64,000 nucleotides of DNA from Rhizophagus sp. LPA8_4_AMF. Taxonomy: Eukaryota; Glomeromycota; Glomeromycetes; Glomerales; Glomeraceae. The notes below the pieces were generated by a model, which did no database searches, was not told where the DNA came from, and saw only the letters and a program-made list of their open reading frames with translations. Location of the stretch: contig JADRCO010000022.1 of NCBI GenBank assembly GCA_021464525.1, positions 1-64,000 of the forward strand. The letters are read 5' to 3'. Both the position numbers and the translations under genes were made by a program. Positions 37,313 to 49,867 of this stretch are shown here, in pieces; within the stretch, counting starts at the first letter, position 1, and each line of letters starts with the position of its first letter.

Positions 37313-39873
37313 GGATGAGGATGAGGATGAGGATGAGAATAAGGACAAGGACAGAGATAAGGATGGGAATAGGGATGATGATAAGGATAGCGATGAGGAA
37401 GATGATAACGAGAAAGAAGAAAAGAAATCGAACCGACAAAAAATTCAGGAAATCGGTAATGATTCTCGCAACATGCTTTTTTAACGCTCATTACTTTTTT
37501 TTTAAAAAAAAATTTCAAACTCTAATAAGACCCATTTTCTATCTAACATGATAGATTATAATGTAATTAAGTTAGCTTTTCAACGTAAACCAACAGTTAC
37601 GAAAAAACTTGATCCGGCTTATCATTTAGGATTAAAAGAATTATGGAATCAAGTACGAATAAAAAATATTTCTAAAGAAAAAAGAAATAAATATATGGGT
37701 GAATTATTTGAATTAATGAAGGGTAAAATACCCGAAATATTATTTAAAAATGATACTTCACGCATTATACAAACAGTACTTAAATATGGTACAAAAGAAC
37801 AACAAAAAGTTATTGTTAATGAATTAGAAGGAAAATGGTTAGAAGCTTCAAAGCATACTCATTCTAAATTTGTTATTTGTAAAGTTTTAATGTATTGGTG
37901 AGTGCAGATTTTTTTTTTAAAAAAATAAAAAAATTTATTATATTTATTAATTTCAAAAAAAATATTTTTTAGTCCAGAACACAGAAATAAAATTATATCA
38001 GAATTTAAAGGAAATATATCAAAATTGATTCAACATACAGAAGCTCGTAGTGTAATTCTAGAAGCTTATGAACTACTTAATGCAAAACAAAGATCCGCTT
38101 TAATTCAAGAATTTTATGGAAAAGAATTTTCCTTGTTCAAGGTATTAATTTGACCCATTCAATTATCTTTCGCGATTAGAGTTTCGTTTTTTGAATTTTT
38201 TTTATTTTGTTTTAATATAGGAAACACAAGGATTAAGTATTGAAGAACTTATAAAAGAGAATCCTTCGAATAAAGAGAGACTTCTTGAAAATCTTTCAAG
38301 AGAGATAGAAGCACTAATGAAAAAACCTGATTTAATTAGATATATTATACCGCATCGTATTATATTGGATTATTTTAATTATGCCAATGAGAATAAGATA
38401 CGTGAAAAAGTTGCTTTAATTGGAGAACATATACACGAATTTTTACATACACGTGAAGGTTCTCGTGTAGCGATGATGTGTTTTTCTTATGGAACTGTAA
38501 AGGTATGCTATAAAAAAAATCTTCTTTATTCGTTATCATTAATAATTAATTTTGTTATTCTATTTATAGGATAGGAAAATTATGTTAAAGGCCATGAAAG
38601 ATTACATAGAAAAGATATGTATTGAAGAATATGGACATTTGGTGTTATTAAGAGCATTTGATGTTGTTGATGATACCGTTGCTGTATCTAAATATATTAT
38701 TGAGGTAATTAATTTGGATTCTGTTGAGATATTATCATATTGGTTATTGATATTATTTAAATTTTTTTTTAATATTTACTTTCGATTTATAAATTTTAAA
38801 TAGCAAATGACAAAATTGAATAAATTAGGGAATATTATTCAAAATAAATGGGGACATCGTGTAATTTTATATTTATTAGCTCATAGGACCAAATTATACT
38901 TTAGCAACGAAACATTACGTTTACTTGCTCAAGGTGATGAAATTCGTACGAGGACAAGGCACGTTTATTTATTTATTTATTATTATTTTACTTTAATAAT
39001 TATTTATATTAAAAAATCTTTTTTTTGTAAATCTATAGTAAAAAGGATCCTGTTGTACGTGCAAATGAACTTCGTAAAGCAATTTCACCAGCACTAATAG
39101 ATTATGCACAGAAAAATACTTCCACAATGTTCTCGTTTACTTATTCGACTCAAGTTCTTTGTGAAATATTGTTACATGCTGATGGAACTTTAGATCAAAA
39201 GAAACCCATCTTGGAGAATATTGCAAAATTAGCTAATAAAGATCCAAACAATAAAGAAGTAAAAGATGATCATATTATGTTATCTTACGTTAATCGTACT
39301 CTTAAAACATTAGTTCATGGAAGGTATTGGAAACAACCTAGGCCAAAAAGAAATCTACAAAAGAGTGAAGATATTTCATCAAAGAAAAATGATTCACCAC
39401 AAATTAATTATGATGAAAAGGTTGAATTACATTTCGCTCCAATTTTATTTGATAGTATTAAAGAATATATTTTATTTTACGCATGTCATCTTACAGCTTC
39501 ATTTGTAATATTAGCTTTATTAGAAGATAAAGAGACCAATGAGGGTGTTAAGGAAGCATTATTGAAAAGTTTAAAGCAAATCCGAAGTGCAGCTGAAAAA
39601 GATGAAAAATCTGGTGCAAATATAATATTCAAAGAATTAGAAAAGGAAGGAATCAAATTAGTATCGAATGAAAACAAGAAAAAAAGTAAGCAAGTTATCG
39701 AAGAAAGTAAAGGAACGATTAGAGATGAGAGTAATGTCGGTAAGAAAAATAATGGTAAAAGTAATAACGTTTCTGAGAAGGTAACTAAAGGAAAAGATAA
39801 GGAAATTAAGAAAGAGAAAGGTATTAATAATGGGAATAAAAATAATAACAGAGGTACAAAGAGAAAAAGATAA
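36834..39873 (+). CDS. PUF6: PUF6/PUM3-type nucleolar Pumilio-homology protein
   Basis: Seven exons: 36834-37455, 37555-37897, 37973-38141, 38221-38502, 38570-38704, 38804-38958, 39039-39873; 846 aa. The N-terminus is Lys/Ser-rich (nuclear/nucleolar signal-like) and then very acidic. The middle has the family's L-W-N-Q-V-R opening, a row of Pumilio-like helical repeats (S-R-I-I-Q-T-V-L-K-Y; H-S-K-F-V-I-C-K; E-G-S-R-V-A-M-M-C; Y-G-H-L-V-L-L-R; W-G-H-R-V-I-L-Y) and the Y-S-K-K-D-like block (S-K-K-D-P-V-V-R). The tail is Lys-rich. Known relatives (yeast Puf6, human PUM3, about 650 aa) bind nucleic acid and act in 60S ribosome assembly or mRNA repression. Intron 6 has a GC donor, required by frame. 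The extra length is low-complexity sequence at both ends. Confidence 0.88.
37278..37335 (+). repeat. (GAT)n/(GAGGAT)n coding microsatellite
   Basis: Twelve GAT codons followed by GAG-GAT repeats inside exon 1 of the PUF6-type gene, encoding a run of Asp then Glu-Asp. Likely length-variable between strains. Confidence 0.9.
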
Positions 39874-40861
39874 GCAAACATTTATTTATTTAAATAGAAG
39901 TAAAAATATATTTTATTATTAATAAACCTCTTTTTTATTAACTTTATTATAATTTTTATTTGTAAATAAAAAATTTTTTGAAAATAGTGATATAAATAGT
40001 CAAATTAAAACTAGAAACTTGAACATTAATATACAGTATGAGCAGTTATGCTCAACCCTAAATTTATTCCTCAGAGAAAATTACTAACTTATTTAGCGCC
40101 TTCATATTTTAAATGATGGTGATATAATAATCATAATTAAAGTCATGTACACTTTAACGTAAATATTAACATTAATCCTGAACTACTATTCTACTAAACA
40201 ATCAATTTCCACGATCTTTGAGATTGCAATATCATGAAATCCACTGTACCTCTGTATGAGAGAAAACAAAAGGAGAGGTGAGGACGTGAGGTGGATATCA
40301 TTTTAATGCTAGAATTCTGAATATTTTGTACAGATATTAAACCTATTTACCGGTAATTTAAAATGGTTACTCATTTAATTTTAAATTAAGAGATTGATTT
40401 TACGTGTGTTAAACAACTAAGTAGCTAAATAACACAACGATCATTCGATTTCACCATTGTTGTTTTTCTACTAGAACAAGATCACTTCTATTAAAAGGAG
40501 TAGTACTTTTTTTTTTTCGCATTATAATAAAAAGTCCTTGAGATAATATAATTAAGAATAAATTTTGGGTGAATTTTTTTGGAATAAATAAATAATACAC
40601 AGGATGAATAGCAAGACTTTATAAGGTATAAATGCCGATCATTATGATTTTACGATCACGTAGTTTAATCACCGATAAAAAACGGCAAAACGAGCATAAT
40701 GCAATTTGCCGGTGATGGTACGTGATGATCTTTCCTTTTTTTTGATAACCTGAGTAAATATTTATTTGCCTAGTAAACATATTTTACATGTTTCATTCCA
40801 CAACTCTAAAAAAAAATTTTTTACCTTCATAATTTTTATATAAATATATTTTTTAATCGAG
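39874..40861. other. Spacer between PUF6-type and SNF2 genes
   Basis: About 1 kb, no gene recognised. Includes a purine-rich block near 40260-40295 (AGAGAAAACAAAAGGAGAGG). Confidence 0.4.
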
Positions 40862-43800
40862 ATGGGTTCTATAAATTGGAGCATTGAAGAAGTAAAGTCT
40901 TGGCTTGCTAATACTTTACAACTTGATGAACAAGTTGTAAAGATATTTGAAGGTAAAAGATAAAAAAAAAACAAATTGTATACGTGGCATATACATTATG
41001 TATATATATTTTTGTATACATATTTTTTTGAATTGCTCCTTATTATATATATTTTTTTTCTGAATGTTTAGAAAATGAAATCAATGGTGAGATATTATTA
41101 AATCATATAACGGACAATATTCTGTTAAACCGCTTGGGTGTCATATCATATAATTCTAGATTTAAAATATTAAATGGGATACAAGCTTTAAAATTGGAAA
41201 ATGGTAATGTTCAAATTTCAAAAAAATTTGTGTTTATGAATTACAAATAATAATAATTGTTATATGTATATTATTATAGAAGGAGAACTTCAAATTGTTC
41301 CTTTAGTTTTACCTACATCAACATCATTTTTATTTGAATCGCCAAATGAAGTTAATGATCGAGATCCTAATAAATCAGTAGAAAATAATATCACAAATCT
41401 AACATTTGATGATGGTGAAACTTCTGATATTATTTCCAGTGAGGAAGAATATGATGGTGATGAAGATAGGAGTGATCTTTATGAGGACAATGATGCATTG
41501 TCTATGGATGATGAGGGAGATACAATAATGGAAGAAGATGATAGGGACAATGACATTGAAATAAATAATAAAAAAGACTCTAATGAATCAAACGAATTAT
41601 TCCTTTCCAAGTTTCATGTTATCAGAGCTGGAAAAGATATGATTACAAAAGAAGAGGAGGAGAGAATTTTATCACTACGAAAAGAGTTTGGTTATGCAAC
41701 AAAGTGGATGTATGCAGAAGATGATGAATTGCTCCCGGTGCATATTATATTTTAAAATTATTTTGGGATTAATCTTTACAAATCCATACTTAAGCACATT
41801 TTTCAATGTTTATAGGTTTATGGTAATAGTGATGATGAAGAAAAATGTTATTTAACAAGTGATTTTGAAGAAGAAATTATGGAAGAAGAAAGAATATTGG
41901 CCAAAAAGACAGGAAAATGGACACCTCCTTTCATTTATGCAGATTCAGAAAACAAAGACAATCCTTCTAATGATGACAGCATTACTTCAGAAACAAGTGA
42001 AGATGAGGAATCACAAATCGATCATTTAATTAATTTATACATGACAAAAGAGAGAGAGAAATGGGATGCTACAAAGTAGATATCAAATTATTAGAGTTTA
42101 TTGAAAAGAAAAAGAAAAAAAAAAAATATTAAACAAGTTTATTCTTTCATAGAAAACCACAACTTGAAAATAGAGCTTATTATTATTGGTCAAGATACTA
42201 TCCGAGAAAAAAAAAAACTGAAAATGTAACTCGAATGTCTACCTTACAACAAGATTTAAAACATTTAAGAAATGAGGTATTATGACAATTTATATTATTA
42301 TGTCGTATTGAGCTTTAATTCAGTAAATGTGTATACTAAATTTTGTCAATTTAGCGCCTTCCTCAATTAATTGAACAAGTTAAATCAAATCTTAATACAG
42401 TCAAAAAATTAACGCTAGAAAAACCTTCAGTAAGACGTGCGTGTGGAGCGTTAGACATGACTTTGCATCATGTATTCAAAATCGATTGGATATTGGAGCT
42501 CTTGATTAGACCCGAAGTTCCACAGAGGCCTGCGAAGATTTCCAAAAAAAAGAAAGAAGTTAAAAATGTAGATAATGTTGAGGATTTTTTTTAATTTTAT
42601 CTTTTTTTTTGTTCTATTTATTATACAATATAACTAACTTTTAATTATTGTAGGCGAATTCAGTTGAGGTTACTGATGATTATGGAGATGAAGAATATGA
42701 TTCAGATTTCATTGATGACTCTGAGCCGGTTGACATGGATACTTATAATTCAGAATGGGCAGAATTATATGGGATTCCTGCACGTAAGCCTCCTTTATGT
42801 AAATATATAAATAATTATGAATTTTAAGATCTAATTATAATTTTATTTCATAATTTTTTTAGTCACTATTGAAACGATGAAATTACCGGATTTACCTAAG
42901 GTTACTGAAAAGTCAAATGAACAAGTAGCAAAGGATAACGCAAAATTAACAGACGAAACTGTTACAAATGTTAATTCCGAAAAGTCTCATACTTCTGATA
43001 AATCGAGTGAACCAAATGTACTTGAAAATGGCATATCAGCTTCATCACCTGAAGATAAAAATATGCAATCTGCTGCAGACGTTGCTATTAAAGTGAATTC
43101 ATCTTCAGAAGAAACAAATTTGATTGTTCCTAAAGTTGAAAAGTCACCTAAAAAGCCTAAAGACGTTTCAGCAGTTAGTAAGCCACCTGATATTATCATT
43201 GTAGAAAGTGATACAGAAATTGCAAGTGATATGGAAATAGATGATGAACTTAAGGTCAACAATAATTCTAAGTCTGATGTGCCCAAGGCTGACGCTCCTG
43301 ACGCTCCACCAAAAGACTTTAATTACATTGATGATGATGATGTATATGAAGAAAAAATAATACAATTACATCATCAAGTTGATGCTGCTTTCCTCAAATA
43401 TAACACTCAAGGTATGCATAATTCAAAACAGCTAAATTTATATAATGATTTATAAAGATCATATTCTTATCCCTTTTTTTTTATTTAGAATTGTATGAGC
43501 AAATAGTTGAACTTTCAGAAAAATTGGCTTTTGATTGTGATCAAGAGTTTTCAGATCAGCCAGTTATGATACGTATATTTAATGAATTCAGAATGTATTT
43601 GTATATGTTATGTAGAAATAATAAGAATTGTAGACTAAAACCAAATAGTAGAGAGGCTTTCGAAGAATATTATATTTGGAGGAAAAATTATGTTATGGAG
43701 AATCATAGCAGAAGGTTTGAATGCAATTATTTGCGTTATTATCAATTATTTTGTCTGTTTAGCAGCTTTTTAATTCAATTTTTGCGTTTGAAGACGCACA

Positions 43801-46800
43801 GAAATTGAAATGAAGAGCGAATCTCAGATTGCGAAAAATTATGTTGGAGATAGTGAAGATGAGGATTCCGACTCTGACAGTTCTTACGAAATCAAAAAAA
43901 AATCTAAGCGAAGAAAGAGAGCTAAAGAATCAGAAACTGTTATTGAACAGCGTAAAGCGAGAAGTATGCTTGAGCAGGATTATAGGGACAGATTTATGAT
44001 GTAAGTGATATTAATTTATATATAGGAATATCGTTAATTATTGATACTGAAATTTATATTAAATAAATAGGCAATCAAAACTTGTAACTCCTTCTGAAGG
44101 GGTATAATTATTTGCATTTTATCTTATTTGTTAGACTTGATATTTAATTTGTTAAGTAATGTGTTTAACATCCCATTGTAGGTAGTTATTAATCTTGGAC
44201 ATCATGAAAGCGAAGATCATATTTATATTCCCGATATTTTGGGCAGCAAATTGAAATCACATCAGGTTAGATTTAATTTATTTAATTTTATTTATTAAAC
44301 AAAGGAATTACTTATAATGCTAATTTAGATTGAAGGCGTTCGATTCTTATGGAAGAATATAATAATGTTCAATAAAGGCTGCGTTCTTGCGCATTCGATG
44401 GGTTTAGGTAAGTAAAGAAACCTTAAAATATTTTTATTGGTATAAAATTTGATTAATGTGAATTTGTGTTTTGTTAAATGTTAGGAAAAACGTTTCAAAT
44501 TATAACATTTTTATTCACACTGGCTTATCATATTCGAGGATATAAAAATAATACAGTAATACCTGATCATCTCAAGGTAAATATTTTTGTTCGTAAAATT
44601 TTTATTACGTTTCATTTATATAACATTATTCTCATATTAGGTATTCAGGATTTTAATTCTATGTCCAAAAATTGTGGTTGATAATTGGGAAAATGAATTT
44701 AATTATTGGTTAAGGGGCGCGGAAAAAATATTTAACATACATAAATTTAATGGTGGTAAGTTATATTATTATATCCTTAACCTTAACTCGGAATATTTTA
44801 ATTTAAGTTATCTAATTTAATTGTCTAGAAAACAGCCTTAATCAGCGTCATTCTACTATTTCTTTATGGTTTCAAGAAGGCGGCGTTCTTTTAATTGGGT
44901 ACGAAATGTATAGGCATCTCGTAACACAAAATTCACCACACAGAGATGAATACAATAAATTCTTCTTGGATCCCGGCCCATCGTTAGTAGTTGCAGACGA
45001 AGGTCATATACTTAAAACGAAGGATGTAAGTTGGGTCATTTTATATATAAAAATAGAGACAAATTATAATTATAATGGAACTTTTTTTACTTTTTTTAGA
45101 CAAAACTTAATGATGTTCTTAGGGGTCTAAAAACTCCAAGTCGAATAATTTTGACTGGATCACCTTTACAAAACAATTTGGTAAAGCATAATAATCCATT
45201 CTTATTTAAATTATAATAATTTTTTGTGTATGATAATTTGACACTTATATTTCTCATTTATTTTTTTTTAGGTTGAGTATTGGTGTATGGTACGTATTGT
45301 TGAACATTTTTTAATGAACATGAAAATATATAATATATGGGGTTACATAGGATTTCCTTTTTTTTTTATTTTAATTTTGACTACAGATACAATTTGTATG
45401 TCCCAATTATTTGGGTGAGCTTGAAGATTTCAGAAAAGTGTATATGTTACCTATTCAGAATGGTTTATATAAACAAGCTGATCCTACGGATCAAAAGGTT
45501 GTGCCATTTATTTATTCTTTATTTTTCAACATATAATATAATTTTGTCATCTAACAAATATTAACAATATATTGTATTAATGCGCTATAGACTTCAAGAA
45601 AGATGCTTTACGTTCTTGGCAATATCATTGAAGATATTGTTCATAGGTGGCTAGCTGTTTAATTATCAGTTTGTATTCTTTTAATAAAAAAAAAAATTCA
45701 AAATTAACGTTTTCGGTCTTTATTATAGGAGAAATGTCAGTATTTTAGAACAGGATCTACCTACAAAAGTAGAATATCTTATCTCCTGCAGAATGCATGG
45801 ACGTCAATTAGAGATATATAAGGTAGCTTAAAATACTTTATATGATGTATTTAATTTATTACATTTGAGTTATCATGATTAAACGTTCTTGACATTTACA
45901 AGGCTTTAATTGATGCACTAAAAAGTGAGGGGGGGCCGAATATACAATATTCACATCTTTTAGGTGTTATATGCAATCATCCTGGAATAGTCTTGGTATG
46001 TACAGAATAATTGTAAAATCTTTAATATGCTATTTTTTTCATTTTATTAATTTGTTAATTTATTTAGCCAAGCCTTGATCCAAATAGATACGGAAGTTAC
46101 AAGGTTAAGGAGAGCAAAACAAAAGAAAAAATTGGTAATTATATCGTAAATACATAATTAAGTTGCTTAATTATGTTTCTATTAGTAATCGGACTATAAT
46201 ATTAAAAGTTATAGATTTGACAGGCGACGATGGTGAAGTGACCGCAATGGAAGAGTCAAAAATGTATTTTATTAATTATTTTGTTCGTTAAAGAGAAAAA
46301 AATTTCTATAATTTTTTTTTTAACTTTTTAAGGATGCCAAGTACCGTTCGAGAAAATATTTATAATATCGTGAGCAACATGAAAGGTTTGATATATCATA
46401 TTATTTTGTATATTAACATGAAATTTTAACTAACTTTCCGTTATAAATTTTTTAAAGATTTGGATGTTATTTCTGAGAGCTGTAAAATGGAAGTGTTAAT
46501 GAGGATTTTGGAGAAATGTGAATTAAAAAAAGACAAAGTACTAGTTTTCTCTAAAAGTATTCCAACTTTAGGTAATTTATTATTTGGTTAAATTTTTTTA
46601 AAAAAATTTTTTTTTTAATAAAAAATTTTAAATTTGTATATGATAGATTTCATTGAGAAAATAATACGAAAATGGAAACCCGGTAGTGATTCTCACTTTA
46701 TGCGAATAGATGGGAGCACGGCTTCTTCTGTGAGATCGAATATTATTAGATTAATTTGTGATTTTGATCTTAGATTTAACTCGTAATTTTTTTATCGTTT

Positions 46801-47750
46801 CTCTTTTAGAACCGGCAAATATTAATAAAAGATTTTAACCGTACTAAACTATGGCGAGTCGCATTAATTTCGGTTAGGGTAAGTATTATTTTATTTTATT
46901 ATCTTTTTAAGTTGATTCATATAACTTATTAATTTTATTATAGACTGCCGCCCTAGGTGTCAATTTAGTGGGAGCTAATAGGGTTATTTTGGTTGATGGC
47001 GAATGGAACCCAAGGCAGGTGCTATTTTAATAATATCCATTCCGGGATCTACGTAAATATTCATTTCTATTTTTAACATTATTAGCCATGCGGAACAAGC
47101 CATTGGAAGGGTAAACAAAATATAGTTACTTGTGAATATTGAAAGGTTTGTTTCGTGGTTATTTATTTTTCTTAACTTAGGCATACCGATATGGTCAAAC
47201 GAAACCTGTATTCGTATATCGGTTGATAACGGCTGGAACATTTGAAGATAAATTATTCAACAATTCAGTGCATAAAATGAGCTTATCAATGTAAGTTTAT
47301 ATACTAATTCTATCCTTTTTTAAGCATTTAATTCTCCAATTTAATTTATTATGTTATATTAGTCGAGTGGTGGATCAGAAAAATCCAGAGAGAAAATTCA
47401 CGAGAGAAGATCTTAACTCGAGAATGTTTATCACACCCGATCCTAATATGAAGACTAAACTACCAGAACATATTAACTATGAAGATGATGTACTGGTCAA
47501 TATTACTAAAGAGTATGTTTTTAAATGTTTTATATTTATTTCTTTGCCACATTATGTTGTTATTCTTTTTACTAACGCTAATATAAAATGTTTATGTAAA
47601 TTAAGATATCGAAATAATATTATTGATATTCAGAGGGTTTCGTCTTTCTTTATTGATGATTCTCAAGATTTTAATGAAGAGGATCAAAGGCATGCTCAGC
47701 AATTATTAATTGAAGAAATTGCAAAATTACAATTACGAATTACAAATTAA
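40862..47750 (+). CDS. SNF2 chromatin remodelling ATPase, ATRX/RAD54 group, with N-terminal SAM-like domain
   Basis: About 30 short exons. Exons 1-2 (40862-40951, 41072-41204) form a SAM-like domain: W-S-I-E-E-V-K-S-W-L and L-L-N-R-L-G-V-I. Then a long acidic region, a segment with R-R-A-C-G-A-L-D-M-T, and Ser/Asp-rich linkers. The SNF2 core follows: G-C-V-L-A-H-S-M-G-L-G-K-T (Walker A, split by an intron at 44407-44484), D-E-G-H-I-L-K-T (44998-45020), L-T-G-S-P-L-Q-N-N (motif III, near 45150), G-V-N-L-V-G-A-N-R and A-Y-R-Y-G-Q-T-K-P-V (motif VI, 47180-47212). The D-E-G-H-I-L-K form is typical of ATRX-type enzymes. These nuclear ATPases move or deposit nucleosomes. The final exon is probably 47636-47750 after an intron at 47513-47635, though the frame is also open without it. 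No ADD finger seen. Confidence 0.85.
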
Positions 47751-47929
47751 TTGGTTTATAGAGTTTTTATGACATGACACACTATTTGTAAATAAATCTA
47801 ATTAATAATTACATGTGAAGAGTTTTAATATACGTTTAAGTATGACTCATAAAGGATGTTATATAGAGCTTAAAAAAATAACTTACTGCCCAAATTAACT
47901 TCTCACTAAACACTAAACAAAAAATGTTG

Positions 47930-48860
47930 AAAACATTTTAAAAACTTGTTAAATTTACGAATCAGGAAATTTTAATCTTTGAAAAAGTTAAACAAATCAT
48001 TATAAAATATAATAAAATTATTAATATATCCAAATCTCTAATCTCTGATAAATCAATTTGCTATGTAATGAAAAATGGATTAATTAATGTTATTGACATT
48101 AATTTAGACATTATTACAAAATCAAAAATTCAGAAAGAAACAACAGTGAAGAAAGTGAGGAGTTTGACAAAATGGTTGATGAAGAAGATGAAGGAATTGA
48201 GGAAATTGAGGAAATTGAAGAATTAAATCTCATTGATCATGAGGAAATCGATGATTGTATGGAAACGGATAACAGCAATGATCGGAAATGTAAAGTTTCC
48301 TAATAATAAAGAAGTAACTTCAGTAGTAGACGAAGATTTTATTAATAAAGTAATGACTGTAAATAATGTTATTGTAACAAATAAATGTAAAAGTAAAGTT
48401 GATTTTAACAAATTGAAAAATAAAAAAATTTCCTGAAAGTAACAACAGTGAAAAAAAGCGAGAAGTTTGACAAAATTGTTGATAAAGAAGAAAATGATGA
48501 AATTTTTCTATAAATAAAGAAGCTACTACAGATAATAATAAAGAAGAAGTAGTTGAAGAATCCATTAATAAAGAAACTACTGTTGTTAAATTTATTAAAG
48601 AAACTACTACTGTTGTTGAAGAATTTGCTGTTGATAAAGAAGCTGTTGATAGAGAAGCTGCTGTTGTTAGAAGAAGCTATTACAGATAATAGAGAAGAAG
48701 TAATCAAAGAATCCATTAATAAAAAAACTACTGTTGTTAAATCTATTAAAAAAACTACTACTGTGTTTGAAGAATCATTAGTACTGCTGTTGATAAAGAA
48801 GTTGTTGATAGAGAAGCTGCTATTGTATTTCCAATTTCATTTGTTAAATAATTTAAGAAT
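47930..48860 (+). pseudogene. Decayed repeat-rich coding relic
   Basis: From about 47950 the sequence reads T-N-Q-E-I-L-I-F-E-K-V-K-Q-I-I and S-D-K-S-I-C-Y-V-M-K-N-G-L, then an acidic block (E-E-S-E-E-F-D-K-M-V-D-E-E-D). Related blocks recur downstream: AACAACAGTGAA...AGTTTGACAAAAT at 48140 and 48442, and a longer unit (AAAGAAACTACT...GTTGTTGAAGAA) at about 48545-48665 and 48690-48815 encoding S-I-N-K-E-T-T-V-V-K. Frame changes and stops interrupt it throughout. Family not recognised; gene or element origin is open. Confidence 0.45.
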
Positions 48861-49034
48861 CATAATGTTAATTTGATTGATTCTAATTATTCTAATCTAA
48901 CTATAACTCAAATTTAATTAATATACAATTGGAACATCTTACTTTATTTAATTTAAATATAATTATAATCTATTTTATAATTTTAACCCTTCCTTTCTAA
49001 TATTCAATCAACAACTAATGCAAATGATAATAGT

Positions 49035-49700
49035 ATGATTTTTGGTATTTTCTCAATAACTAATACAGCAAATAATATAATATTTTATAATGAAAAAAAT
49101 AATACTAACTTATTATCAAAAAATCATTTCAATGATATTAGAGTAGTACTTAAAAAGGAAATTTTATTCATAAAAGATTATTCTTATAAGATTCTTAAAA
49201 ATTACCATTTTAATAAAGAAGTTAATTTTTTATCTGTTTTCAAAAATTGTGCAATTTTTGAGATTCAATTAGAAGTTCAAAATTATATTACATTGATGAA
49301 TTATTTTAGAAGTAAAGCATTATTAAATAAATCTTGGAATATTTTAAAAAGAAATTATCTGAGATTCCAGAATAAAATATAATTACTAATTTGTTAAAAA
49401 CTGGTATTATTTATTCTTTTAATAATTCTTCAAAAGGTAAAAAAAGCAAAAAGGCATGATGTTTTTTAAATAAATTCATGAAGTTTATAAAGATTTTTTA
49501 TATCTGTTTGCTTAAATTTATCACTCTGAAATATTAATAGCTAATAAATTGTTAAATGTTAGTAGCAGTAGCAAAAAAACTTTGAAAAATTTGTTCAAGA
49601 AATAAAGAAAGAAATAGGTAGTAATCTTTATAAATATAATAATGGAAATGAATTTAATCAATATGTTAAAAATATGAAAATTTTGTTGATTTTTCATTAA
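49035..49700 (+). pseudogene. Unrecognised coding relic, AT-rich
   Basis: An open frame at 49035-49382 (115 codons: M-I-F-G-I-F-S-I-T-N-T-A-N-N) looks protein-like, with a mixed, Lys/Asn-rich composition. Downstream pieces continue in other frames (H-S-E-I-L-I-A-N-K-L-L-N-V near 49525-49560; N-G-N-E-F-N-Q-Y-V-K-N-M-K near 49640-49678). It may belong with the relic at 47930-48860. No family assigned. Confidence 0.35.
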
Positions 49701-49712
49701 GGTAATGCAAAG

Positions 49713-49867
49713 TAGGGTGAATGCTAGAAAAAGGGATTAAATTGAAATTTTTCTCAAAAAAAAATTCTTAAGTAAAATAGATGTAGATTTGATCATTTGA
49801 TTCAAAATATTTGTTATTTTAAAAAAAAATTTTTGTCAATTTGGTCCCTTTTCCCAACACTTACCCC
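49713..49867. mobile_element. Short MITE with about 42-bp imperfect terminal inverted repeats
   Basis: Left end TAGGGTGAATGCTAGAAAAA continuing GGGATTAAATTGA; the right end, read on the other strand, is TGGGGTAAGTGTTGGGAAAA continuing GGGACCAAATTGAC. The two arms match at most positions over about 42 bp around an AT-rich core of about 70 bp. Target duplication not clear (possibly TA or AAGT). Non-autonomous; superfamily not assigned. Confidence 0.75.

Noticed and set aside
37252-37518. 88-codon minus-strand His/Pro-rich frame
   Set aside because: Antisense shadow of the GAT repeat in the PUF6-type gene.
39486-39881. 131-codon minus-strand Leu/Phe-rich frame
   Set aside because: Antisense of the Lys-rich C-terminal exon of the PUF6-type gene; the composition is a by-product.
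42987-43286. 99-codon minus-strand frame
   Set aside because: Antisense of an acidic linker exon of the SNF2 gene.
49035-49382. Intact small gene
   Set aside because: Coding-like sequence continues past the stop in other frames, so it is more likely part of a relic.
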